Below, in pieces: positions 46,316 through 60,500 of a stretch of DNA of 64,000 bases. The DNA comes from Anaeramoeba flamelloides (lineage: Eukaryota; Metamonada; Anaeramoebidae): positions 6,904,501 to 6,968,500 of the forward strand of contig JANTQA010000012.1 of the NCBI GenBank assembly GCA_027625915.1. The letters run 5' to 3'. Under the pieces are notes generated by a model that searched no databases, was not told the DNA's origin, and saw nothing but the letters and a program-made list of their open reading frames with translations. The position numbers were made by a program, and so were the translations under genes. Position 1 is the stretch's first letter; each line of letters opens with the position of its first letter.

Positions 46316-49300
46316 ATGAATTTTTTTAAAAATTGTTGCACAAAATCATCAACTGCAGAAGAAGATGATACATATTTAATTGATCCACTTTTAGAAATGG
46401 AAACGAATTCTTTGGAGGATCTTGACGAAGACACAGCTTTTAAATATCTAAAAAAGGAATATGAAAGTAAGCAAGCCTTTTTTTTTTTTCTTTGATTCAC
46501 CACACAAACCAAAAAAATGTTCACAAATTGCCAAAATTTCTTCTTTTTTGTTTTACCTTTGCTTAATTTGTTCAGACAAAAAAGATTTGGACAAGTTAGT
46601 AATTCTTTTATTAAAGATATCTGAATCACAAAAACAAAAACGATTGGAGTATTGTGCAGAAATTATTTATAAATTATGGGGAGATGAAAATTCTGAAAGC
46701 GAAATCAAAATCCCCCAAGAAGAAGAAAAACAAAAAGATTTGTTTCGAGCGATGTCCAATTTGTTAGATCCTGAATCTAAAAGTACCCACATGATTGTCC
46801 TTGACACTCTTGTTAGATTAACTGGCGAACAAGAACAATACAATTTGACTTCAATTGGTGAAATAGCCTCGCATCTTGTGATTAGTTCCGGAACACTTCC
46901 AATCTTAAAAACAATCACAGGGCTTAAAGATCACAAACTGCAAAGAAGAGTTGTCGCAATTATTGCCAACGCATCTTATTATGGTAAAATTTCTTCTTCA
47001 TTCTTTTTTTTTTCCTTTTTTTCTTTTCCCAAAATAAAATATTTTCAGACAAGATTGTCACAATTTCTCATTTGTACTTTGACTAAACAATTTTTAAAGT
47101 CTTCCACTCTTGGCTTATTTGAAATTTTTCTTTATCATTTCAAAATTTTTCTCATACTTGTTCTGTTTTCCTCAAGTTTATTTGATTTTTTTTCATTTTA
47201 CAAATTTTTTAAAAAAGCTGAACAAAATTCTTGTAGTGAATCGAATCTTTTTCTATTTTGAGTAGAGTAATTCTTGTAAAAAATAATTTCTTAAATTGAA
47301 AAACAACATTTTGTAGCAATTTTTATAAGAACTTAATACCAATTTAAAACCAATCAATGTGTGACTAAAACAAAATTTGGTAAAATTCATCCAAAAAAAC
47401 TCTTGAAAAAAAGATGATTAAAGAGGAATAAATCAATTTCAATAAAAAAATCTGAAAATAGATACCTTCTCTGGAATTTAAGGGTGTACCCTCCAAATGA
47501 ATTCTTCTGATACATTACAAATTCCTTCCTTTAACATTTTGGTTAAAGTTCAGACGATCTTTTGTCCAAAGTTTAATATAAATTTTTTTTGTGAAAAAGT
47601 AATCAGCCCTTCACTGTGTAAAAATTAACACTAAAAAGTAACCTTTTTTTTTTTTATAAATTCCACTCCCGAGAAAAATCAAATTCTTGATAGCAGTTGA
47701 TTTGAAGAGTTTTCAAAAATTGTATAATTTTAATTGAATGATTTGAATTTAAGGACTACTTTTGCAATTTACCAAATAGTCCCAACACAATTTGTTCCAA
47801 TCTCATTTCAAATGTACAGGAATGGATCTTTAAAATATTCTCCAATTTGAATCAAAAAATCATTTAATGTCATTTTTTAAATGAAAAATTCACAAGAAAT
47901 TTTGAGATACGCGAACTCGAACAACCTTATTAAGGGACGTGAAATGAAAAAGAAAAATAATCACGATTTTTTATCATTATAAACACTTCTCAATAAACAA
48001 CTTTAAATCAAAATGATCGTATTGCCTTTGATTTTTGATCATTGAGTTAGGTTGAATTGTTAAATTATCTTCACAAACAATTAAGCCGTTCCAACCCTAC
48101 TGCGAAATATTATAAGACATAGAAATTGGTTGTCCATTCTAAAATTGTGTTTTATGAAATAGAAAATTCAATTTCGATCTTAAGATAAACATTTCAACTT
48201 CTCTTACTTCATTAGAGTTATTTTTTTTTTTGTAAAAACCAAGACAAAAATTAAATTGAAATCACAGAAACTTGAAAACCATGGAAACCACAGAAACAAC
48301 AGAAATCATTGAAATCATGAAAATTTCACAGTATTTTTCGATCATTGTTTTTAAATTGTAAAAATCTGAGATTTTAACAATTTTGGAAATTGAAGAAACA
48401 CTTTAATATAAGTTTTTTTATTAATTTGTTTGTCAGTTTCTAAAACCAAAAAATGGATAACTTCTTTTGAATCTTCTATTATAAATTTGACAGTTTATAA
48501 TAAACTTTCATAACCATTTTACGGTTTGTTGTTCAAAAAAATTTTTCAGAATAGAAAATCAATTTCAGGGTCTTCTTATTAATTTTCACGGTGGAGCTTG
48601 AACGAATATACTAATTATTACAAAGGGGCTGTGATTTTTTTTTTGTTTTTCTTTTTTTTTCCTTGAATTAAATTTCCCCACCATGACTAAGAGGAGAGTA
48701 TATCCTCGAATTGTTTGTGGAACAACATAATCCATGCCAAACACACTTCACATTTTTTTTTGCTTATTTGATAAAATTTTTTTGTTTGGATCATTTTTAT
48801 CAAAACCCAATTTGTTGTATCAAGAGAAATTGGGTTGAGTTTGTGGGGGAAAGTTTTGAAGAATTTTTTATGAAAGGATCTTTTGGAAATTAAATTTGCA
48901 AAAATTAGTCAGTTTTTTTTTAATTTTAAAAAAAAAATATTGTGTCAGTTGAGAAAAAATGATCTTTCAATTTTTTGAAATGGGAGTTTTAGTGGATTTA
49001 GTCCAATACCAAAACCAATTACCATGCCATTATTCTAAAATCTCTTTGTTTTAAAATAACAAAGGACTAGTCATCCAAAATTTTCTCTTATCTCCTTTTT
49101 AACCTTCTATGTCATTTTTTAAAACCTTCTCAGCTTAACTCAGAAATGAAAAAAAAACATAGAAAATCCTCAACAATGTGTAAGGGTTCTAAAAATTGCT
49201 CTAAAGAGAAATTTTTTCAAAAAGCTGATTTTCCCCAACCTTCTTTTTCATTTTTTAATATCACAGAAATCACAAAAATCACAGAAATCACAGAAATCAC

Positions 49301-51287
49301 AGAAACGAGACTGAAAATTTTAGACATTTTTTCCTTCTTAGATCTCACTGAATAAAAATTTGTGAGATTTGCCAACCACCAAACACTGATAAGAACACAC
49401 AACTCTTTGAATTTCAATTGTAAACATAATAGTTAATTTAAAGTAATCCTTTGAACAAAATATTGATTAACTCAACGAATGGAATTAATATATTGAATTT
49501 CCTTTGGGTGTAAAAAAAAACACTTTTTTCAAGTGAACACTGTTTAGATCATTATTTAACAGTGATAAGTTTCATCTAAGACGATTTTAAAAGACTTTCA
49601 AAACCGAAAAAAATAAATTTTTGATTGAATTTCTCTACTTTTTATGTGTTTAAATCGAATAATTGGGTATAGATTCTAAAGAACACAATAATAAACTCAA
49701 ATAATAAAGTTTTTTCTCATTAATAATCTTGTGAAAAGGAAAAGACTAAAACCTCGAAGATTTTTTTTATTTTCTACTAAATTTGAAAGTCTGAAATTCC
49801 AGAAATATTTTTTTGAAGGAAGAAGTTTAAATTTAAACCATTTTCACCTATAATTTAAAGCTAAACAATTATTTAGATGTCTTCAAAAACAACTATAATT
49901 CCAAAACAACTTTGTGTTTTATTGGTGTATTTTTTACATTTTTTGGTGTTAATTTTGATTTTTACACATTTTGAAATACCCTATGAATCAATAAGTCCTT
50001 TTGAATTTAAATCTATTAAATTATAATTTTTGAAAATATAGCAATAGTTTGTAATCTTTCGTTTCTAATTAACGTTAAAAATTATTAAAGGGTTACATAT
50101 ATAGTAATATATCTATAGGTATATGTCTAAATACATGAGAGTAATATATTATTTGAAAATTTCGGTTTAATCAAAATAATTACCTAAATTCGTTTAATAT
50201 AAAGTGTGATCCACTATTTTGATTCAACAAACCCTCCTGAATCTTTTGATCTAAAAATTTAAAAAAAAAAGAAAAATATATTTAAATGTTTTATTATTTT
50301 TAGTTTCTAAAATCAAAATAATTTCAAGATCAGTCAAAAGGGTTGAAGTTGCTTGTTTTTCTTGGAAATTTGAACAAATAAAGAAAACCATTTTATTTTT
50401 TTGTAAAAAAAGAAATTTCATTTGAAATTCTTGACTTAAAAAATACAACTTCTTTTATATACCAGAGTGAGATACACGTCACCAAAACAAAACAAATTTA
50501 AAACCAAAATTGAAATTAAACTATTATTTCTAATAATTTGAGAAAATAAATTTCTCTTTTTTGTTATTTTCTTCAAATCAATTTTCCTAACTCAATATTT
50601 TTTCCAACCAGAAAATAAAAAGAAAGAAATCTAATTACTACCAAACATTCAAGTTATAAATGATTTTCTTTCCAGAGTATATTTGTAATTTTTCAAACTC
50701 ACTTGAAAACAAACAATCTCAAAAAAGTAAATCTCATTAATGAAAATGAGTAACAAATCCCGGATTTCTGCCCAAGATTTAATTATTTAAAGAAAAATTT
50801 CTTCAAAAAAAGCAATTAAAACCTGTTTTCCAATCCATTATTCAAAACTAAATAACGTTTTGTGTTTTAGAATTTGAAATTGAAGTGGTTTTTTTCAAAA
50901 AAATATTTTAAAAAAGTAAATAAATACCTTCTTACAATTCTTAAAATTGTATTATTCAAATACATTTCTTTTATTAATTCGAATTGTTTTTGGATAAATC
51001 TCTTATGATCAAAAAATAGATTACATAACATTTTTAAATCCTTGTTAAATTTAAATTTCTATATGTAATCTTCATTCAATTCCAAATTAATAGATTTTTA
51101 ATGATTTTTTTTTCAAAATAAGCAAAAAATGGTTCAGTTATTATCTTTGAATTTTTTTTTTCTTTATTAGTTTATTGATCAATAATTCTCATCCATTTTT
51201 TAATATCCAAATAAAAGTGCAAATATTATTTTTAGTGTCAATTACTGGAAGATCGAAAAAATAAAAAATACCGAAATTGTAGCAAAA

Positions 51288-51329
<42 letters not shown>

Positions 51330-54300
51330 AGCACCCCGGATTTGCCTAAATTTCATCAAGTTTTTTTAAATTAGTTTTAAAATGATATTGATCTACTAAT
51401 ATATTAATTTTCTTATTTGTCTTTAACCCAGATTTGAATTATAATAAAAAGTCAAAATAGTTCAAAGATAAAGCAGTTAAGTTATTGATTTTTTTTTAAA
51501 ATTGAAAAAAAAATAATAATTATTCATTTTACATTTTTTTAAAGATTTTATTTTTTTTTTTTGAATTTTTTAAATCAGAAATTTTATTACATTAATAGTA
51601 ATTCAAAACCCAATACATTGATTTATTAATAATAACCACCAAACAACTTGGCTAATTTTATGATAAAAAAATAAAAAAAAAAATAAATTACTTTGAAATT
51701 TAATTTTTTTTTAGAAAAAATTTCAATAAATATCCAATTAAGAGAAAAATGAAATTGATTTCTTTAGACCAAAATTAAATTTTTTAATATGATTAATTTT
51801 CTAAAACTTTTATTTAAACAATAGAAATTACTTGAAAATCAAAAAAAAAAAAAAAAAAATTGTAAAATAATTTCAATTTAGAAAATTGGAATAAAACAAA
51901 TATAAATTACTTTTTAATCGATAAAATATTTATACCTAAATTTAAAATAAAATAAAAAATAACTCTTAAATATTATTCCAATATATTGGAATAATATTTA
52001 AGAGTTATTTTTTTTTATTGTGTTTTGTTATTAGTAAAAATTTGAATAATATATTTGTGATATTTGGATTTTTCCTTAATAAATTAATCCAGATCTTGTT
52101 AAATAAGTTCTGATATATGGTCTCTAATTCAACAATATTGTTTATTTTATGTCTAGATTTTAAAAAGTCAAAAATTAAAAAATTGTAAAAAAATAAAAAA
52201 AAAAATCAAATATTAATTTGACTCGAACTATTAGCCAAACCATTTAAAATTGAAAAAAAATCTTGTTGAAAAAATTGTAAAATTTTACAATGAAAAAAAA
52301 TTTGATTTTTTTTTCTAATTTAATTTATATTTTTTTTTATTTTTAAATTATTTAGAATCTAATATAGATATTGATATTGAATCGTAATCAATAGATAAAA
52401 CAAATTTTCTATGTGATGTTATAATAACTTTTATAATGAATAAATTATTTAATCAAGCATTTTAGGCAATTTTGGGGTGCAAAGGGCACCAAAAAAATTT
52501 TCAGTAAAGTATGATGTGTTTTAAATGTTAAAAATAAGAGGTTTTTGATGTCTAGACAAACTTTTCAAAAAAAAAAAAAAATTTATTTTGACAAAATTTG
52601 GAAAAATAATCAAATCACAATAACCAAAAAAAAAATTTCAAATGATGAAAATTTTTTTTCAAGTTATTTTTTTATTATAAGTAACTATACAATTTTTAAT
52701 TATAAAATTTTCTTTCTAAGATAATTGTTTATTAATTCTATATCTTATTATCCTTTGATAACATTTCAAATTCAAATTTTTGTTTGAAATGTTTTTAGGT
52801 TATTTGGGGTGCTAAGGGATATATATATATATTTCTTCAAGAAAAATATTACCATTTTAAAAAAAAAAATCCAGTTTAATGGAAAAAGATCAAAGATAAA
52901 TGAATTCTTTAATTCTTTTCTAACTCAAAAAATTCACAAAACAAAAATTTTTTCAAAACCTTATTATTAAATATAAAATAAAATATAGACGAGAATCATG
53001 AGGCTATTGCTGAAATAATGGTGCCTACCTTAATTGATCTTTTAACTTCTGGATCAAAAAGAGTTCGAAGAAATTCTTTAATTATATTTCATCGTTTAAC
53101 AAGAACCCAATCAACTAATGAAAATTTGGCAATAGATTTAGACCCATTTTTCCAATTAATAAAAAACAAAGATCTCACAATTCAATATTATACTTTAGCA
53201 ACTTTAGCAGAACTTACAACTACAAAAAATGCAGTAGAACAATTATTAGAAAAGGAAAAAACAATTCATAATTTATTTCAAATCGGTAGTTATAAAACTA
53301 ATGAATATATTAACGAAAAAAATACAAATATTTTACAAGTGTTAATAATTTTTAAAAATATTTGTGTGATACGTAAGTCTTTAATTTTTCTTGTACAATT
53401 GAACAACATATTATTCTATTTGTTAGCATAGCACTCGGGGCATTTTCTCAGAAAAGGAAGAGAAGAAAAAGAGATAAATTTTCAAAACAACAATAACAAT
53501 ATTAATTTAGATAGTAAAAAAAAAATAATAATAATAATAGAAAATTTTCCTTCGATTACACTAATAATTAAATTAAATTAATGTTTTGTTTTTTTTTTTT
53601 TATAATTTGAATACTCAATATAAAATATAGCTGAGGGGCAGATTATTTTAATTAAAAATGGAGTTTCAAAACTTCTTTTTAGATTCTATGAAAGTTCAAA
53701 TTTGGAAATTAGAAAACGTGCTGTCCAAACAACAGCCGCATTGGTAAAAAGTAATAGTAAATCATCATTTGCTCTTGTAAAGGCTGGCGCAATTTCTAAA
53801 CTTTTTAATTTAATTGAAACAACTGAAGAATCCATGGTTATTCAGGAAATAATTGGTGCATGTAGATTTTTTGCTGAAGAAGGTAAAATTGAATCTTTTG
53901 ACTTTTTCTTCTATTTCCTTCCAGTTGATACTATTTTTAAAAAAAAACTTTTTCCTTCAAAAATAATGAATACACATACAAACACATTCAAAATTATTAA
54001 TACAATAAAAGACATTATCCCTATATTTCTTTAATTATTTTTACATAATTAAAAGATGTTACTCAAAGATTTCACCATATGTAATTTCAATGTATTTATA
54101 TGAAATTATTTTGTATAAATTTTTTAATCAAAAATCTAAATTAACATTAAATTGTATCTCTTAAAGTTTTATTAATCTTGTGAATTTCTTGAATTTTATT
54201 CTAATAAATCAGAGTAATTTGACATTTATCAATGGCTTGTTCGTTTATATTTGTTTTTGAAAACTTTCTAATATGAAAAAACAATGCATTTCTTTTTTTT

Positions 54301-54473
54301 TTTCAAAATACAAATAACATTTTTTAATTTTGATCTATATTTATTACAAGATCCAAGGAAAATCGCCTTTTTTTTTTTTTTTTTATCAATTGATTTATAT
54401 TATTTCAGATTTTTTAGATTTTAAAAAAGAGTTCAATGGTAAATATTTTGGAGATGAAATTACTAATAATCAA

Positions 54474-54507
<34 letters not shown>

Positions 54508-57500
54508 CATCCCATTATATTATTTTCAATGTTTCAAAAGTGTAACTGACTTCATTTGAATGGATAATAATAATTAGATTAAAAAGTCAATAAACTATTT
54601 CCCAAAAAGTGGTGCATTTTTTTTTACATTTCATAAAAAATCATCTTTTTTTTTTTTTTATTATTATTGAAGAAGTGTAAATTACACTCTAGTTGCCCTT
54701 ATACTTAAATTTCCTTTCAGAAATTTAAGCGTAAAATCATAGATTTCACGATTATTAACCAATGAAAATAATAATAAACTGTTATGGTTTAAAATTAATT
54801 CATAGAGGTTTTTTTCAAAAAATCATCTTTTTTAGTGGAGGTATTCGTTAATTGACAATCAAAAATTTAGTTAAATATTAATACCGTTTGAATCAATAGC
54901 TTAGGTGTTTATTTCAAAATATGTTCGTTGAAATATTTCCAAAAAATGAAAAAAAAAAATAGCACTTTTTGAAGTGAAAACAATGTACGATCAATTTCAA
55001 TCAAAAACTGGAAATATGGAAAGGGTACAAATGATTTTTTAAACAATAAAATGCATTTATATGTATTCAATTCTATTTGAAAATTTGTTTAGATTAAACA
55101 AGTCATGAAAACGATTTTTTCGATCAAAAAGAAAATAATAAACACCAATTTTCACCTCAAAAAATATCAGATAAAATCGAGATAGTAAAGTTAAATATCT
55201 TTTATTTATGTGATACAATACTAAGAAAAATAATTGAATTATTATCAAGGATCAATAAATGGTAGTTAATTATTTTGTATATTCAAATACTTTTTTGAAG
55301 ATTGAGTTTAATAAATATATTTTAAAATAAATTTGCACCACTTTCTTGGAATTTGCTTAGTTTGTCTCTGTTGGGTTTTAAACCAAGTTTTATCCCCATC
55401 GGATGAAAATGTAAAATTTAGTTTCAATGTTTTCAATAACTCCATTGGGAAGATGAGAAGTTTTGAAGAACAAGTTATTCCAAGCTTGTTTAAAAAAAAC
55501 AAATTATTTTTTACTTACTTTAGTTTGTTTGTTTATTTTTGTGCATTGCCTTATTGTTATGAAGAGTTAGTCTTGAGTTCAAAAATAAATAGCAGTACAT
55601 ATTGTTCCATTTGTTCAAAAATTGCCAGTTATAATTCTTCGTTTTGGATTCCCTTCCAGACTCAAAATATGATGATATTATTCTGGTGCTAAGAGGATAT
55701 TAATGTTTGTTCTTCGAAATCCACAATATAATCTTGTATCACTTCGAATAATATAATCGTTCTCATTCTTACAGGCCAAATCAGTAACATAACAAAGTGA
55801 TTGTTTCCATAATCGAACCAATAAACAACGATATTTTTATGTTTTAATGACAATTTTGAAACAAAATAATTTATTTTTCAAATTTTTTTCCAAAAAATTT
55901 CATATTTATTTATTATTAATAATTTTTCTAATTTTAATCATGTTTAAATCGATTTTATTTGGATTATTAATGATTAAAATGAAAAATAATTTCGAGTATT
56001 TTAATGATTATACATTAAATATCTATAAAAAGAATCTTTAGACATAATATGTATTGCTTATTTTTAATAAAATTTCAAAATTAAAAATTTTTTTATAACA
56101 ATATTTTCAGAAATGAAATATCCTAACCCAAATTTTATTCCAAAATTTCAAAAAAAAAAAAAAACTATTTCTTGTAATTTTATATAATTTAAAATGTTAA
56201 AAGAGGAGATTGCTTTACAATTGACAGAAGAAGGGTTAATTCAAGTATGTTCAGAAATATTATCACCAACTAACATTTCAAAAAGAATGACAATAAGTAT
56301 TACTGTTTCTCTTGGGTTAAGAACATGTATTTTCCAAGCAATGCAATCATTAATCGTACACCATGGATTGGAACTATCAAGAAAGCAAATTATTGAACAC
56401 AAATTTATTTCACATGGAATTGAATCGCTTGGATTAAAGGATGATGATTTAAAATTAGCAATTTTTAATTTTTTTGATTCCATTTTATCTTTTCCAAAAT
56501 ATAGAAATTTGTTTGACACGGAATTGGGTGATATTTTAGATATAACAGTACAATTTGGCACATTTAAAAGTAAAAATCAACAATTGATATTAAGGGTGAC
56601 CCATTTTGTAAAAGCAGTATGCAACACAGAAAAGCGTGTTATCGAATTACTTCAATCAGGAGTTATTAAAGAATTAGTTTCAATTTTAAGAAAATATGTG
56701 GAATTTATCCAACAAAATGAAGTTACTGATTTTATTAACAAAACTGTAAGTAATTTAATGTTTTTTTTTTTTTTTTTGAATTGTTTTTTTTAGATTTGAG
56801 ATAATTTTCTATTACATTAATTACCTTTTTATATTCCAAATATATGTGTTGAGAAAATATATATAAAATTTAAGAATTTCAAAAAAAAATGTTTTATTAT
56901 TTAAAGCCCTAATTCCCTGAACAAGAAGATCTAAAGTAATTTAAAATCTGACTTTTTTTTTTTTTTTATTTTTAACGGGGGCACTAATAGAAAAAACTTG
57001 TTTTATAACATCTATACAACATATTTATAACAAAATTTCCTTTTATATGATGGTTTTTTCAATATTTTTTGAAAAAAATATTCTTATAACAGACTTATAG
57101 CATGTTACAAATTTTATAACACAATTAATAACAAACTTTTTTTATTAGGGAGAAAATTAATTTCATTTTTCAACCATTAGATTTTTTTTAATTTGAAATA
57201 ATTGAGTAAAAATTTTTTAAATTTTCTTTTTATTTCTCAAATTAAAAAAAAAAGACTTTATCTTAAAGGGCCTAAAAATGTCCGTAGAGTTCAATCAAGT
57301 ACCTAGATTATCTAGAATTTAAAAGAATAGGCTAAAATCTTTGATTTTACTCAATTCTTTTGAATTAAAAAAAAAACCTAGGCGCTCTAGGTACTTGACG
57401 ACACTCTAAGACACTTGACGACACTTTCGTTAGGTTTTCTATGGCATAAAATATTTATTATTAGAAATTATTTACTATATTTCAGTTTTCATAGATGAGA

Positions 57501-60500
57501 GAAGCATTTTTAAAACTAAACTTTGTTTCAGTCAAAGGGGTCCTATATTTTTTGAAATATCAATTATTTTTTATAATTGTCCCTTTGAAGGACAAACAAG
57601 AATTAAGAAGAATAAAATACCTCAAAGAATAGTTGTTACCCTGTGTCTAAAATAAAACTAATAAATCAATAGATTTTCTTAAAAAATGAAAAACTCAAAT
57701 TCTTAGGGCCCTATTGAGAAAAAACAACAATGTTAATTTTAATCTTTGATTGAAGATCAAACAAAATTCCAATATAAATCAAAATGATTTTTCTAGAATC
57801 ATTTTTACTGTTTCAGTAACCTTAAAATAACAATTTTTACCCAATAACTATCGATCTTGAAATAAAAAAAAATTGCAAATGAATTACGTTTTAAAAAAAA
57901 ATCGAAAAAAAAAAACCAAAATGAAAAAAATGATTTCAATTTTGAAATTTCCACCATTTATTTTTTCTTCTAATCTCAATTCAGACCCTTTATCAACATG
58001 TAATTCACTCTCTACAACTGGGCACCTTTGACGGAAAAATGGTTTATTAGTTATTATCTAGTGAAATAAATATCTCAAAGTTGAATTGATAAAAATTCAT
58101 TATTAAATTGATTTAAAAATTTTTTACATCAAAAAAACACCTTTTTTTATAGACACAAGACGTTTAAAAATTCTAAAATTACTAACAACTGTAAATACGA
58201 TAGTCTCAATAATTTGAAGTTAAGGGGGTTTTGATTATATTGTAAATAGGCATCATTGCAAAGGATGAGATGTTAATTAAAGTATTAGTTTTATCTCACT
58301 TGAAATTTTCAATTTTATTTTCTTATACAAGTGTATTCTTCGAATTTAATTTTTGTTTTTTTTTTCAGACGTATCAAAAAATAAATCGACAAAATAACAT
58401 AAAACTCTATCAAAATCCATAATAATTTTTTTATTCATTCATACTGTTAATTAAAAAAATAAATTGAGTCAAATATTTATTCAGCTTTCTTAAAGAAATA
58501 GAAAACCTAGGAACTAATATAAATCATAAGAATCACTGTTTCTAAAAAGAAAATTATAATTTAACAACTTTAATATGTTAACAACTAAAATCTTTTTAAA
58601 TATTTTTTTTTATTTGGATGATTTAATCACTTTTCTATTTTTTGATTCCGAGAATTCAACCCATTTGCTTTAAAATTTGAAAACAGTATTATTTGTTTAA
58701 GTTTTGTCTGATAAAAATATTTGAAAAAAGAATTTTGAAAATAAATTTCTAAAAAAAACTCTTTAGTTCAAATAATAATAAATAACAATGGTGCAAGAAA
58801 TGCAAGGAAATCCCTTATTTATTTTTCTTATAAAAATTATGAAGATAAAGAAAAAATCTTCTAAAATAAACTTTGATTGATAGGAATTTATTCATTGCTG
58901 ATTTCAAAAAGTTTCTTTGAGGAAAAGTGATCTTTCTTGTTTGGTATTCAAAAAAGAAAAGGATTTGTTTAAAATACGCACCTTCCAGTGTCTATTTTTT
59001 TTTGGTTTTCTCTATGATTAATTTCGGCGAACGACCCTAGAGCGTATTTCTAAATTTAAAACATGATTTAATAAAAACAGTACACTTTTTGATCAAGAAA
59101 AATGTTTAAAAATGTTAGAAAAATTAAAGATTCAACTCTAATTTACTTTTATTTTTTTCACAATACAAGTAATTAATGATATTTTGATTGGAGTTTTCAA
59201 TTCACAATGGCACTTAAAAAAAAAAAAAAAAATCCAGTAATGTACCCATAACTAAAATTTTCGAAATAGGGTAAATGTAAGCTATTTCCTAAAAAAGTAC
59301 GTAAATTATATTTAAAAATATCTTTAGTAAACTTAATTCTAAATTAAGTATTTAAATCTCCAAGATGATTATATTCGTCATTTATTAATTCTTCATAATA
59401 ATTTAATTTGGTTATTTGTAGTACATTACTTAAAAAAAATATGAAAGTTTATGATATTAATTTTATATAATATTTTTTAGGTGTGAAAAGTAATTGATTA
59501 TTTTTTTCTTTTTGATAGACAAAATTTTTTAAAAGAGGTTTAATTTAGCCAGAATTATTTCAAATAAAAGTGAAAAAGTTTTAATTGCATTTTATTGTTT
59601 TAAAAATCGTTTTTGTCCTTATCATATTGTCCATTTTTTATTGAAATTAGAAGTACCTCGTTTTGTATAAAAAAAGTGTGTAATTTTTTTTCATTTTTTG
59701 GAAATATTTTGATGAACAATTGATGAAATACAAATGATTTGTATTTATTCAATCAGTGATAATATTCCCCTTAATTTTATATTACAATTTTTTCGAACAA
59801 CTCACCTTTCTAAGAGAATAATATTTGAAATATAAAAAAAATTACACACTTTTTTTGAAATACCTCACATACTTCCATAATTAATAAAAAAAATTACAAA
59901 TTTTGAAATTTGTAAATTCAAAAATGTTAGTTTAAATCACAACTCTTTTCCAAAGAAAAGGGAACAGAAAATTTCAAGAACTATTCATAATTAAATCAAA
60001 TTAATTGTAGTATCATTCTATAAAAAGAAACTCTCAAAAAACCTAAAAAAACACTCAACTGAATATTCAAAACTCATTAAAACAAAACAATAAAAATTAA
60101 AATTCAATATTTTAAAAATTGATGTGTCCTTTTATTTGAACTGAGAAATCTCGTTTTGTAAATTGTAGGGGAAAATATATATATATAATCAATAAAAATC
60201 GTTGAACAAGGTGAATTGGGAAAAAGTTCTTTCCATTTTATTGAAAACTATTTACACATCAAACTTTTGTTCTTTAAAGTCTCATTTTCAATATAAAGTC
60301 ACAATTCATCTGGGTGTTTTGTTGGAATTGTTGGGTGTTTTTTATTTTCTTTGTTCCATTATCAATCTAATAATGGTCGTTCTTAATTCCTATATCTAGC
60401 ACATTCGGAATCAAGCTTAAACTGTTTCCATTTTTATATTGGAGATTATTTCCAAATTGGTTTCTTCTTATCTTGTTTTTTTCATTTTCCAACTGTTCAA

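Larger units (their letters stand above)
46984..52988 (+). other. Armadillo gene intron 2 (6.0 kb)
   Basis: Contains a relative of the tandem-duplicated repeat (47815-48690, interrupted), 9-bp microsatellites, element E copy 2, and a perfect palindrome inside it. The 49.4-51.3 kb part shows nothing recognisable. Confidence 0.65.

Noticed and set aside
46291-46918. Minus-strand frames of 112 and 83 codons
   Set aside because: They lie opposite armadillo exons 1 and 2, whose frame and splice sites are well supported.
49260-49306. CRISPR-like regular array
   Set aside because: Units are contiguous 9-mers with no spacers, in a eukaryotic intron.
56111-56187. Upstream acceptor for armadillo exon 5
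   Set aside because: TTTTCAG is a better-looking acceptor, but the frame then meets TAA at 56185; the acceptor at 56203 keeps the frame and the repeat phrase.
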